Below are positions 51,562-63,638 of a stretch of 64,000 nt of DNA, piece by piece. The stretch covers positions 1 through 64,000 of the forward strand of contig JACPUC010000026.1 in the NCBI GenBank assembly GCA_016192455.1, given 5' to 3'. The DNA is from Candidatus Tectimicrobiota bacterium (GTDB lineage Bacteria; JACPUC01). The notes under the pieces were generated by a model. It worked only from the letters and a program-made list of their open reading frames with translations. It did no database searches and was not told the origin of the DNA. The number at the start of each line of letters is the position of its first letter. The stretch's first letter is position 1. A program made the translations under genes and the position numbers.

Positions 51562-51661
51562 GGTGCAACCTGTACGTGCGCGCGAAGGCGGGAGATTTTT
51601 CCCCATGTTCCACGTGGAACATTGCTTCAGGTGCAACCTGTACGTAGGCGCGAAGGCGGGA
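51562..51661. repeat. Pair of 32-bp direct repeats flanking a parS-like palindrome
   Basis: GGTGCAACCTGTACGT-N2-GCGCGAAGGCGGGA occurs at 51562-51593 and again at 51630-51661, identical except for two bases. The copies are 36 bases apart and the 18-bp palindrome lies between them. No gene occupies 51500-51784. Confidence 0.8.
51605..51622. other. parS-like centromere site (ParB binding)
   Basis: ATGTTCCACGTGGAACAT is an 18-bp perfect palindrome. Its inner 16 bases, TGTTCCACGTGGAACA, match the widely conserved chromosomal parS consensus TGTTTCACGTGAAACA with symmetric changes seen in known parS sites. ParB would load here for chromosome segregation. parS sites cluster near the replication origin; no parA/parB genes are in this window. 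Confidence 0.75.
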
Positions 51662-51784
51662 AGAGGATCGAGGCCCCCTCACCAAACGGGCAACTTTGCA
51701 CGCCTGCGCAAAAGGCCTCTCTTCCTGCCCCCACCTCCTCCCACCCCGGCAAGGAGGCAGGGAAAGGGCTTGCGGGGCGCGAGC

Positions 51785-52333
51785 CTAACGCGTAAATGGC
51801 TCGGAGGCTCGCTGGGGATTCGCCTGGAGACCCCCGGGGGAGGGAGGGAGCGGCCGCGCGGCCGCCGGCTTCGGCGGCTCGATCTGGACCAGGTTCGCGT
51901 GCCGCATCCACGCGTCACGAAAGGCGGAGGGGTCGTCCAGGTAGCGGTTGAGCCGCGGCAGCATGGTCTCGAGGCTTACAGCATGGACGCGGCAGAACTC
52001 CTCGATCGTCTGCGAGGGATTGAGCGTCGCCGCGATGGCGCCGTCCGGCAGGCAGCTCAGGAGGAGATCCCGCACCCCAGGTTCCATCTCCATCGCCTCC
52101 ACCAGCGTAGTCTCGCGGCGGCACTGCAGCTCGCCGAAACGCCGCCTGAGATCGCGTCCCACCTGTTGGACGCGCCGCTCCAAGCGCGTGAGGCTCTCCT
52201 GCTGGCGCATCAGGGTGGGGGACAACGAGCGGTGCAGCTCATCCACGCGGCGCGCCTGCGCACGACCGCGGACGAAGGCGAGCAGCGCCACGCACAGCCC
52301 GACCAGGCTCAGGATGAAGGTGATCGTCAGCAT
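51785..52333 (-). CDS. Membrane-anchored coiled-coil protein, unknown function
   Basis: 182 residues. One N-terminal membrane segment (ITFILSLVGLCVALLAFV) is followed by an Arg-rich coiled coil (about 22-75). A region (about 80-130, with DLLLSCLPDGAIAATLN and EEFCRVHAVSLETMLPRLN) faintly recalls the DUF1858 pattern. The C-terminus is Pro-rich and likely disordered. I do not recognise the full protein. It is next to the parS-like site but nothing links it to segregation. Confidence 0.65.
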   Translation of the reverse strand: MLTITFILSLVGLCVALLAFVRGRAQARRVDELHRSLSPTLMRQQESLTRLERRVQQVGRDLRRRFGELQCRRETTLVEAMEMEPGVRDLLLSCLPDGAIAATLNPSQTIEEFCRVHAVSLETMLPRLNRYLDDPSAFRDAWMRHANLVQIEPPKPAAARPLPPSPGGLQANPQRASEPFTR

Positions 52334-52547
52334 CGTTCCTCCGTCTCAGCCGCCCCCCGCGAGTGCTCCCGGCAAGCCCTTCCAAGGGTGCCTGGCCTGG
52401 TCTCGGAGAGGGCGGGAATTCCACTTCCCCCGCGGCGCAACCCGCCGGCGCCCCGCCGCGCCCGCGGTCCTGGGCCGCCCAGCGCCACAGCCCGTGCAAC
52501 CACCGGCGCCGCCCTCTTCCGCTCGCCGCAGCGCGCCGCCTCGCCGC

Positions 52548-53585
52548 CTACGCGGTCACCAGCCGCGGCAGCGAGGCTGCGATGCCGCGCACCGTGTAGA
52601 GCGATTCAATCTCGCCCCTGCAGTTGTACCAACAGGCCGTGCAGGTGTTCCCCCGCTGCTTCTCGGCCAGCGCCGCGAAGAGATCCCGGGCGCTATGGGT
52701 ATGGATGTTGCCCACCGGATCATTGAGGTTCTCGACGCAGATGGAGACGTTCCCATAGTGATCGATATTGAAGAATGACTTGCCGGCACGACAGTTCCGC
52801 ACTCCCTGCCGCAGGGCGAGATCAAACTTTTCGAGGAAGATCGGGTTGGAGAGGAAGTTGGGGTAGCGGCGCTTCAGGCCAAGCAGGTAGGAGCTCACCT
52901 CGCCGCGATGGAGGAAGCGCGCCTCGCCGGTCTTCATCATGCCGTACGGCTGGATCATGAAGCCGGCCTGGTGCGCTGCGGCCAGCTTGATGAGGTCCTC
53001 AACCTCGCTGATATTCTGATCGTTGAGGACGGTGATGAGATTCACCTGCTGGTGCGCTGCGCAGCGCGCCTCCGAGAAACTGCGCAAGGCGCGGACGGCG
53101 CGCTCGAAGGCCCCCTGTTTGCCGCGGTAGGCGTCATGCTTCTCCGGGGTGGCGAAGTCGATCGACACGCTCGCCCCCCACAGTCCCGCCTCGTAGAGCC
53201 GCCGCGCCCGCTCCGGCGTGACCAGCCAGCCGTTTGTCGTCAGCAGCGGAAAATGGTAGGCGCTCAGCGCCTCGACAATCGCCTCGAGGTCCTGGCGGAT
53301 GAACGGCTCCCCGCCGGCCAGGGAGATCATGAACGAGCCAAGCTTGGCGAGCTTTTGCCCGGCTGAGCGGAAGCCTGCGGGAGAAGTCTCTTTCGAGCGA
53401 TCGACGGGAAAGCTCCAGTAATCGCAAAAGACGCATTCGAAGTTGCAGAGGTAGGTCACCTGCCAGGATATCCAGACCGGGCGGCCTTGCGCATAAGCCC
53501 GTAGGAGGGCGGCCTTCTTCTTCCACGTCGAGCGCTGCTCCTTTTTCAGCTTGCGCTCCTCCGCCTGCCGGGGCAGCAGCCTCAT
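52548..53585 (-). CDS. Radical SAM protein with SPASM-like C-terminus
   Basis: 345 residues. The radical SAM cluster motif is CNFECVFCDYW (CxxxCxxC, about residue 48), with the downstream GGEP motif in SLAGGEPFIRQDLE. After the partial TIM barrel, a C-terminal cysteine-rich part (NCRAGKSFFNIDHYGNVSICVEN, then CTACWYNC) resembles a SPASM/twitch auxiliary cluster domain. Related enzymes modify peptides or act in cofactor/lipid biosynthesis such as hopanoid or haem d1 pathways; no precursor peptide or partner is obvious here. The N-terminus (about 30 residues) is unusually Lys/Arg-rich. The ATG at 53585 follows GAGGAGG; the longer track ORF is a shadow. Confidence 0.88.
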   Translation of the reverse strand: MRLLPRQAEERKLKKEQRSTWKKKAALLRAYAQGRPVWISWQVTYLCNFECVFCDYWSFPVDRSKETSPAGFRSAGQKLAKLGSFMISLAGGEPFIRQDLEAIVEALSAYHFPLLTTNGWLVTPERARRLYEAGLWGASVSIDFATPEKHDAYRGKQGAFERAVRALRSFSEARCAAHQQVNLITVLNDQNISEVEDLIKLAAAHQAGFMIQPYGMMKTGEARFLHRGEVSSYLLGLKRRYPNFLSNPIFLEKFDLALRQGVRNCRAGKSFFNIDHYGNVSICVENLNDPVGNIHTHSARDLFAALAEKQRGNTCTACWYNCRGEIESLYTVRGIAASLPRLVTA

Positions 53586-53986
53586 CCCTGCCTCCTCTCT
53601 ATTGATTCCCCCGCGCCCTGGATGCCCCAGCGCCGTGGAGAGGGATAGTCGCCTGCCAAGGAGAGACTGCCTCGCCTTGGGAACTCCGCAGCTCATCCCG
53701 CCCTGCTCCCGAGTGCAGAGCAAGAGGACTTGTTCCAAGACATATTGTTCCAAGTTTGCGTCCGGAGCGCAAGTCCCCACCTGCACGGAGCGAAACCGGG
53801 AGCGCCTCCAGAGCCTGCGCGCCGCCAGGAGCTGCCGTAGAAACAGAAAGGGCGAGCCCGTCCCTGAACCGACGGCCCGCCCTCGCAGCGAAGTCCTCGC
53901 TGCAATAACCAATGAATATTCCCTGGGCAGAGGGAAGGCTGGAGAGGCTCCCCTTCCAGTTCGCCTCTCGCCGCTGCCGCAACTCC
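53586..53986. other. Intergenic, no gene supported
   Basis: About 400 bases between the radical SAM start and the cold-shock gene end. ORFs here (53551..53997, 53693..53905) have no motif. A weak hairpin follows the cold-shock stop codon, but there is no T-run. Confidence 0.4.
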
Positions 53987-54187
53987 TTACGCGATGATCG
54001 ACATCTGGGCTGCCCGTGGCCCCTTGTCGCCCTGCTCCACCTGGAACTCCAGTTCGTCGCCCTCCTCGAGGGAGTCGAAGGATCCCGGCGGCAAGGCCGA
54101 CGAGTGGAAAAAGATCTCTCGACCGTCTTCCGCCCTGACAAAACCAAAGCCGCGATTCCGAACGAGCTTCTTCACGACACCTTTCAC
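53987..54187 (-). CDS. Cold-shock-domain protein
   Basis: 66 residues from GTG 54187 after AAGGAGAG. The five-strand nucleic-acid-binding fold is clear: GVVKKLVRNRGFGFVRAEDG with the RNP1-like RGFGFV, REIFFHSSAL (RNP2-like), then a C-terminal strand EFQVEQGDKGPRAAQMSII. It departs from the usual KWFN motif (here KKLVRN), so RNA affinity may differ. CspA-type proteins melt RNA structures and act as chaperones. The long leader (about 100 bases) fits the family. Confidence 0.93.
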   Translation of the reverse strand: MKGVVKKLVRNRGFGFVRAEDGREIFFHSSALPPGSFDSLEEGDELEFQVEQGDKGPRAAQMSIIA

Positions 54188-54296
54188 GCACTCTCTCCTT
54201 ACCGAGGACAAAAAAACCGCCGGGCCACTGGTTGTAAGCCTCTGCGGTCCACCACGCAGACCTTCCCTTCGGTAGGCTGCATTCTGTCTTCTGTTG

Positions 54297-54325
54297 AGTA
54301 TGGTCCGCCACGGGACGTTTGTCAA
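54297..54325 (-). promoter_or_regulatory. Promoter of the cold-shock gene
   Basis: On the minus strand TTGACA (54320-54325), a 17-base spacer and CATACT (54297-54302), a near-perfect sigma-70 promoter. It leaves a leader of about 100 bases before the GTG start, as seen in many cspA-type genes whose leader RNA responds to temperature. Confidence 0.75.
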
Positions 54326-54479
54326 GTAAAAGGAATGCCAGCCTGAGATAAGGACGAGAGAATCCGCACCACCTCTCGGCTCGAAGGCCGGCACTCATCC
54401 TCGGGAGTCCACCGTCCAGGAGCTGGTTGCATTATTATGATACATAGGGGCGGAAACTCGTGCTCTCTATGCTCCAATG

Positions 54480-54517
54480 TGAGACAAATACTCTCTGCCG
54501 CCCTAAAGTTTGTCTCA
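54480..54517. promoter_or_regulatory. Inverted repeat TGAGACAAA-N20-TTTGTCTCA
   Basis: TGAGACAAA (54480-54488) and TTTGTCTCA (54509-54517) are exact inverse copies around a 20-base spacer in the 630-base gap between the divergent cold-shock and dehydratase-like genes. The shape suits a dimeric regulator. The rest of the gap is AT-richer and shows no supported gene. Confidence 0.45.
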
Positions 54518-54820
54518 TTTCGGTACAGAGAAGCTCGCCCCCTGCCTCGCTTCGCACTTTAAGGCATGCCACGAAAGCTCTCCAGAAGACCTCCGGGGAT
54601 TCCCGAAAAGCCGTTGAACTTCAATACATTACGTGATCCCCTCCGGCTCATCCCCAAGGCATTTGCAGAGGCGTGCCGGCGCTCCACGTCGCTGTGCCGC
54701 TGGCATGCTGTTTGCTCAGAAACAGGAGCGCATGTCCCGTCGGCGAGCGATAGTATCGTGCCTCTTGTCAATCCCGAAGACACCGAGTCAACCTCGGCTT
54801 GCAGATTAGAAGGTGCCCGC

Positions 54821-56704
54821 ATGGGAGATCACCCCTCCATCCAGCCAGCCGCCGGCGCCGTGGAGGCCGCGACATTGCCGCGCGGCCAACTTCCTGCCTG
54901 CCGCGATCTGTCTGTGGCCGCACAGGCAGGCGGTGGCGCAGGCAGGTTGCTGGAGGATTCAGAAAGTAGGTACGCAATCCCTCCGGGCCTCGACACCGGC
55001 CTGGTCTCCGAAGCCGCCATCCGCGGCAGGCTCGAGGGTGAGCGCCGGCGCCTGGAGGAGGAGGCCGGCTTGAAGCAGCGCTTCACGGCGCACTTCAAGC
55101 GGCCCGACGAGGCCCCCTTCACCAAGGCCGAGCGGGAGCAGGTGACGCTCCTCTTCGGCGGCCTGACCATCAAGCACGAGTTCCTCATCCACGGGGCCTT
55201 GCACGGGCTGGGGTATCGCAACCAGATTCTGCCCACGCCGACCGTGGCCTCCTTCCAGCTCGGCAAGGAGTACGGCAACAACGGGCAATGCAACCCAACC
55301 TACTTCACGGTCGGGAACCTCGTCAAGCACCTGCAGCACCTGCGGGACGTCGAAAAGGTCCCCGCCGAGGAGATCAAGCGGAACTACGTCTACCTGACGG
55401 CCGGCGCCTGCGGTCCGTGCCGCTTCGGCATGTACGAGGCGGAATACCGCCTGGCGCTGCGCAACGCCGGCTTCGATGGCTTCCGCGTCATCCTCTTCCA
55501 GCAGTCCGGCGGGCTGAACCAAGTCGAGGCCGAGGCCGGCCTCGAAATGAACATGAACTTCTTCACGGGCCTGCTCAGCGCCTTCAACCTCGGCGACCTC
55601 GTCAATGAGATCTGCAACCAGATTCGTCCCTACGAGGTTGAAGATGGGGCGACGCAGGCGGCCCTTGATTGGTCCCTCCACTACCTGCACGACGTGCTGC
55701 GCCGCAAGCGCTGCTACGAACTGGGCACGCGGCTGCGCCGTTTGCTGGAAGGCGCGCCGAAGCTGGCGGAGATTGTCGAAGGAATCGGCAAGCTCATGGC
55801 GCAGCTTCGCGCCACCGACCTCACCGACGCCCTGCGCGTGGTGGGCGAGCGCTTCAATGAGATCGAGATTGACCGTCTGCGCGTCAAGCCGCTCACCAAG
55901 ATTACCGGCGAGTTCTGGGCCCAGACCACCGAAGGCGACGGCAACTTCAACATGTTCCGCTTCCTCGAGCGCGAGGGCTCAGAAGTGCTGGTGGAGCCGG
56001 TGGCGACGTGGATCACCTACATGCTGCACCAGGCCCGCCAGAGCCTTGACGACCGCCGCGGTCTGGACGATGCCGCGCAGCTCAGGCAGCGCCCGGGGTT
56101 GCGCCCACGCCTGCGCGGCGCCTGGGAGTACCGCCGCGACGCGGCGCTGCTGAGCCTCGCCGGCCGCCTCTTCCAGCGCGAGTATGACCGCTTGCGCCGC
56201 GCCCTCGGCGGCACCGGTCACGAACTCGTCTGCCAGCGCCAGATGCAGCGCCTTGGCCACCCTTTTTACAACTCTCGCGCCAGCGGCGGCGAAGGGCACC
56301 TCGAGGTCGCCAAAAACATCTACTACAGCAACAAGGACCTCGCCCACTTCGTGCTCTCGCTGAAGCCCTTCGGCTGCATGCCGAGCACGCAGAGCGACGG
56401 CGCCCAGTCGGCGGTCGTGTCGCTGTACAAGGACATGCTCTTCCTCCCTATCGAGACTTCCGGCGAAGGGGAGATCAACGCCCAAAGCCGCGTGCAAATG
56501 GCCCTGGGCGAGGCGAAGGCGAAGGCGAAGGCCGAGTTCGCCCGGGTCCGCGAGGAGATTCCGTTCACCCTCGACGAGGTGCGCGCCTACGTGAACCGCC
56601 ATGACGAGCTGCGCCGGCCGCTCTCCAGGGTGCCGCGCCACCCCGGCGTCATCGGCACGGCGGCGAACTTCCTCAAGCATGTCGCTGAGCGCATGGCGGC
56701 GTAG
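54821..56704 (+). CDS. 2-hydroxyacyl-CoA dehydratase D-component-like protein
   Basis: 627 residues from ATG 54821 after GAAGGTG; the longer track ORF adds noise. Cysteines that could hold iron-sulfur clusters occur in GQCNPTYFTVGNL, TAGACGPCRFGMYEAEY and LKPFGCMPSTQSDG, within an HgdB/BcrB-like framework. A Lys/Ala-rich helix (LGEAKAKAKAEFARVRE) and a Trp-free C-terminus follow. In many anaerobes this protein and the activase downstream exist as a fused or paired two-protein system of unknown reaction, distinct from true 2-hydroxyglutaryl-CoA dehydratase. The gene is 168 bases upstream of the activase and surely belongs with it. Confidence 0.8.
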   Translation: MGDHPSIQPAAGAVEAATLPRGQLPACRDLSVAAQAGGGAGRLLEDSESRYAIPPGLDTGLVSEAAIRGRLEGERRRLEEEAGLKQRFTAHFKRPDEAPFTKAEREQVTLLFGGLTIKHEFLIHGALHGLGYRNQILPTPTVASFQLGKEYGNNGQCNPTYFTVGNLVKHLQHLRDVEKVPAEEIKRNYVYLTAGACGPCRFGMYEAEYRLALRNAGFDGFRVILFQQSGGLNQVEAEAGLEMNMNFFTGLLSAFNLGDLVNEICNQIRPYEVEDGATQAALDWSLHYLHDVLRRKRCYELGTRLRRLLEGAPKLAEIVEGIGKLMAQLRATDLTDALRVVGERFNEIEIDRLRVKPLTKITGEFWAQTTEGDGNFNMFRFLEREGSEVLVEPVATWITYMLHQARQSLDDRRGLDDAAQLRQRPGLRPRLRGAWEYRRDAALLSLAGRLFQREYDRLRRALGGTGHELVCQRQMQRLGHPFYNSRASGGEGHLEVAKNIYYSNKDLAHFVLSLKPFGCMPSTQSDGAQSAVVSLYKDMLFLPIETSGEGEINAQSRVQMALGEAKAKAKAEFARVREEIPFTLDEVRAYVNRHDELRRPLSRVPRHPGVIGTAANFLKHVAERMAA

Positions 56705-56872
56705 CACCCGACGCAGCCCGCCGACCGGCGCCGAGACCTGTTCGCGAGACATCCCTGGCGTCGCCGCCCTTCGAGCCGGGTCTGTGGAGGCGGGGCTTGC
56801 CCCGCCCGCGCGTCGCGTTCGCAAGACATCCCCGGGCGCGCCCTTCGAGCTGGGGATCGCAAGGTTGTCCAC

Positions 56873-60574
<3,702 letters not shown>

Positions 60575-60607
60575 ACCCGACGCCGCATCCTCGCCCGGGA
60601 AGCCAGC

Positions 60608-60892
60608 ATGTTCCTGCGAGCCGACAAGGTGATGTTTGAGATTTACCGCGAGGCAAGCTACGCCGCCCGCTACCACGTCGTCTACTACACCGATCTCGAC
60701 GAGCAGCAGCGCGACCGCGAGGTCAACCGGGCCCTCGCCGGCGATCATTTCACCAGCGGCTTCATCAGCAACCACCGCAAGGAGGAGGCAAAACAGATCA
60801 TCGCCGCCTTCGTGGCGCGGCTGAACGAAGCCGAGCCTCTCCAAACGGCGCAGCTCGCTGAAGCCCTGGCGGGGTTTCTCGCCCCCGTGTAG
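60608..60892 (+). CDS. Small protein downstream of the activase, unknown function
   Basis: 94 residues with a mixed helical, Tyr-rich sequence (VMFEIYREASYAARYHVVYYTD, then a long C-terminal helix). No family is recognised. It is 33 bases after the activase stop on the same strand, with GGGAAG before its ATG, so it is probably the last gene of the same operon. Confidence 0.65.
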   Translation: MFLRADKVMFEIYREASYAARYHVVYYTDLDEQQRDREVNRALAGDHFTSGFISNHRKEEAKQIIAAFVARLNEAEPLQTAQLAEALAGFLAPV

Positions 60893-60958
60893 CCTCTTGT
60901 TCCCAACACAGCCCCTCGGCATCCTGCGTAAACAGCAAAGCCCGAGAACGTTTGTCCT

Positions 60959-61052
60959 GGGGGATCATTGATCCCCCACACCCCCTCCTTACGCGAGTGC
61001 GCATGGCGCACTCGCGGGGACGGGGTGCGCGAGGGGGCATTGCTCCCTCGCA
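60959..61052. repeat. Intergenic palindromic repeat, copy B
   Basis: This 94-base block matches copy A at 29545-29636: GGGGGATCATTGATCCCCC (an outer palindrome), CACACCCCCTC, an inner hairpin GCGAGTGCGC with GCGCACTCGC, then CGGGGTGCGCGAGGG...CCCTCGCA. The inner arms differ from copy A but keep pairing, which suggests selection on the fold. Confidence 0.75.
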
Positions 61053-61101
61053 TCCTTCCCTTTCAAACGCCAAGACAATCCGTTGAGCGCTCGGCGCGGC
61101 G

Positions 61102-61893
61102 TTACCGCCTCGTCAGGCGGGTCATGCCGAGGTGCCAGTGGATGAGGCGGTTGGAGGCGAGTCGGAAGAGGAAGTTGAAGAGGTAGCCGATGCCGCCCAG
61201 GATGATGATGCCGGCGAACATATCGAGGACGCGCATCTTGCGTTGCGCGTTGAGGATGAAGAAGCCGATGCCGTTCATGCCGCCGATCATCTCGGAGATG
61301 ACCATGAGGATGAGCGAGGTGGCCACGCTGATGCGCAGCCCGGTGACGATGACCGGCAGCGCCGCGGGCAGGATCACGTAGCGCAGGAGCTGCATCGGCG
61401 AGGCGCCGAGGGTGCGCGCCGTGTGCACGAGGACGGCGTCGATGCCGCGCACGCCGTCGATGGTGTTGAGGAGGATCGGCCAGACGCAGGCGAGGAAGAT
61501 GATGAAGACCTTCATCTGCCAGCCCAGCCCCAGGAAGAGGATGATCACCGGGATGAGGGCTACGATCGGCATGGGGCGCAGCATCTCCATGAACGGCTCG
61601 ACGACCTCGTAGACGACGCGGTAGTAGCCCATGACGATGCCCAGGCTGATGGCGAAGAGTGCCGCGATGAGGTAGGCCGAGAGGCTGCGCGCCAAGCTGA
61701 TCGCCACCTGCGCCAGGATGTCGCCGGCCGTCAGCAGCTTGCCAAGGTACGTCAGGATCAAGCTGACGCGCGGGAAGAGGAGGGTGTTGACCATCTCGGC
61801 GCGCGCCAGGACCTCCCACAGGGCGAGGAGCCCCAGCAAGAAGAGGTAGCCCCACAGCCGCGACTCCGCTTGCAGTCGCCCCGGCCCCCTCAT
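61102..61893 (-). CDS. ABC transporter permease, NitT/TauT (SsuC) type
   Basis: 263 residues with about six membrane segments and the binding-protein-dependent permease signature TLGASPMQLLRYVILPAALP. The start ATG at 61893 overlaps the upstream permease stop (ATGA); the track's 11-residue extension is dropped. It follows the sister permease and the ATPase on the minus strand, so all three form one importer. Substrates of this class include sulfonates, nitrate, cyanate, riboflavin precursors and aromatic acids; nothing here decides. Confidence 0.92.
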   Translation of the reverse strand: MRGPGRLQAESRLWGYLFLLGLLALWEVLARAEMVNTLLFPRVSLILTYLGKLLTAGDILAQVAISLARSLSAYLIAALFAISLGIVMGYYRVVYEVVEPFMEMLRPMPIVALIPVIILFLGLGWQMKVFIIFLACVWPILLNTIDGVRGIDAVLVHTARTLGASPMQLLRYVILPAALPVIVTGLRISVATSLILMVISEMIGGMNGIGFFILNAQRKMRVLDMFAGIIILGGIGYLFNFLFRLASNRLIHWHLGMTRLTRR

Positions 61894-62666
61894 CGCGCCT
61901 CCCGCTTCTTCGAGCCGTAGTACCACGCCATCGCCCGGCCTTCCAGGGAGACGAACGTCTTATTGAGCAGGTAGCCGAGCAGCGCCAGCACCAGCACCGC
62001 GCCGAACATCTCGGCCACCTCGAAGTTGCGCGCCGTCTCCAAGATGTAGAAACCGATGCCATCCACCGCCGCGATCATCTCCGAGGTGACGACCAGGATG
62101 AGCGCGATTCCCAGGCTGATGCGCAGGCCCGTCACCATCTGCGGCGAGGCCGCGCGCAGGATGACCTTCAGGAGGAGTTGCCGCTCGCTGGCGCCGAAAG
62201 TGTGCGCCGTGTGGATGAGGACCGGCTCGGCGCCGCGCACGCCGTCGATGGTGTTGAGGAGGATCGGCCAGGTGCAGGCGTAGACGGTGATGGCGATGCG
62301 CATGCTCTCGTCAATGCCAAAGATGAGGATGGCAATGGGGATCATCGCCGGCGTGGGGAGGGGGCGGAGCAGCTCGATCGGCGGCTCGAAGAGGTGGAAG
62401 AGCCAGCGCCAGCGACCCAGCAGAACCCCGCCGGTCAAGCCGATGAAGGCCGCCAGGGCGTAGGCTTTCAGGAACGTTGCAAGGCTCGACCCGAGGTGGC
62501 GCGGGAGCTCGCCCTGGGCGATGCTCTGCACCGCGGTAGGGAAGATGAGCGACAGGGGCGGGAAGAATTCCGTCAGCTCCGGGTTTCCGCGCGCTCCCAG
62601 CTCCCAGGCAGCGACGCAGAGGGCGAAGAGGAGCGTTCGGAGCAGGTAGACCCACAGCTTCCTCAT
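61890..62666 (-). CDS. ABC transporter permease, NitT/TauT type
   Basis: 258 residues with a leading membrane segment (LWVYLLRTLLFALCVAAWEL) and about six in total. The permease EAA-like loop is HTFGASERQLLLKVILRAASP. It is similar to the next permease (both share TWPILLNTIDGVRG / VWPILLNTIDGVRG), so the transporter is a heterodimer of duplicated permeases. It overlaps its partner by four bases and lies 58 bases after the ATPase gene. Confidence 0.93.
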   Translation of the reverse strand: MRKLWVYLLRTLLFALCVAAWELGARGNPELTEFFPPLSLIFPTAVQSIAQGELPRHLGSSLATFLKAYALAAFIGLTGGVLLGRWRWLFHLFEPPIELLRPLPTPAMIPIAILIFGIDESMRIAITVYACTWPILLNTIDGVRGAEPVLIHTAHTFGASERQLLLKVILRAASPQMVTGLRISLGIALILVVTSEMIAAVDGIGFYILETARNFEVAEMFGAVLVLALLGYLLNKTFVSLEGRAMAWYYGSKKREAR

Positions 62667-62724
62667 CCCTGCTGCTCCGGCATCTCGCCCATCCCTCCCG
62701 CCCGCACCGCGAACCTTCCGCTCC

Positions 62725-63513
62725 CTACGCCGGGCTCTGCTCGGAGAAGGTGCGCATCATCTCGTAGATGCGCGTGCGATGCTCGACGAACTCCGGATGA
62801 CTGCGGGTGCGCACCTGGTCGCGCGGGCGGCGCAGCCCGACGGCGCGCTCCTCGACAATCTCGCTCGGCCGCCGACCGCTTACCAGAACACGGTCCGAGA
62901 GGTAGATCGCTTCATCGATGTCGTGCGTCACGAAGAGGATCGTGATGGCGAACTCCTGCCACAGCATGAGCAGGGAGTCTTCCAGCTCGAAGCGCATCTG
63001 CGCATCCACGGAGCCGAACGGCTCGTCCATGAGGAGAATTTCAGGCTTGCAGGCCAGCGCCCGGGCGATGGCAACGCGCTGCTGCATGCCGCCGGAGAGT
63101 TCCCAGGGGTAACGCCCGGCGAAGTCGCTCAAGCCGACGACCTTCAGGAGACGCTCGAGGTGGTGGCGATTGCCCTCTGGAAATGTCAGCTTCTTGATCT
63201 CCAGCCCGAAGGAGATGTTCTGCAGCACCGTGCGCCACGGCATCAGTGACTTGTTGTACTCCTGGAAGACCAGGATGAGGTTATCCGGTGGCCCCGCCAC
63301 CGCTTGGCCGTCCAGCAGCACCACACCTTGCGAGGGGCGCAGCAGCCCGGCGAGGCACATGAGCATCGTCGTCTTGCCGCAGCCGCTCGGTCCGACGAGG
63401 GAGATGAACTCACCCTGATTGACCGAGAAGCTGAGATCACGGATGGCGAGCACATCGCCCCGCTTCGCATCACGGTAGGTGTGCCGCAGGTTCCTGACCT
63501 CGAGCAACGGCAT
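62725..63513 (-). CDS. ABC transporter ATP-binding protein, NitT/TauT type
   Basis: 262 residues from ATG 63513 after AGGAG. Walker A is VGPSGCGKTTMLMCLAG, the signature LSGGMQQRVAIARALAC, Walker B EILLMDEPFGSVDAQMRFEL and the H-loop FVTHDIDEAIYLSDR. It energises the two permeases encoded downstream. No periplasmic substrate-binding protein gene is present in the window; the partial FAH gene upstream is on the same strand and its reading frame runs out of the window. Confidence 0.95.
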   Translation of the reverse strand: MPLLEVRNLRHTYRDAKRGDVLAIRDLSFSVNQGEFISLVGPSGCGKTTMLMCLAGLLRPSQGVVLLDGQAVAGPPDNLILVFQEYNKSLMPWRTVLQNISFGLEIKKLTFPEGNRHHLERLLKVVGLSDFAGRYPWELSGGMQQRVAIARALACKPEILLMDEPFGSVDAQMRFELEDSLLMLWQEFAITILFVTHDIDEAIYLSDRVLVSGRRPSEIVEERAVGLRRPRDQVRTRSHPEFVEHRTRIYEMMRTFSEQSPA

Positions 63514-63638
63514 CCGCATCTCCTGGCCGAGGGCCGCTTCCGAGAGGGTGGGGGAGGGCAAGGACCCCCCACAACAACCCCCCAGCCAATTTCATCTCCG
63601 CCGCATCGAACTACTCTCATGGCGAGGCCGGCGACAGG

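Noticed and set aside
51500-51685. N-terminal extension of the 51224 ORF containing MFHVEH
   Set aside because: MFHVEH is the translation of the parS-like palindrome; the gene's own ribosome-binding site and ATG are at 51499.
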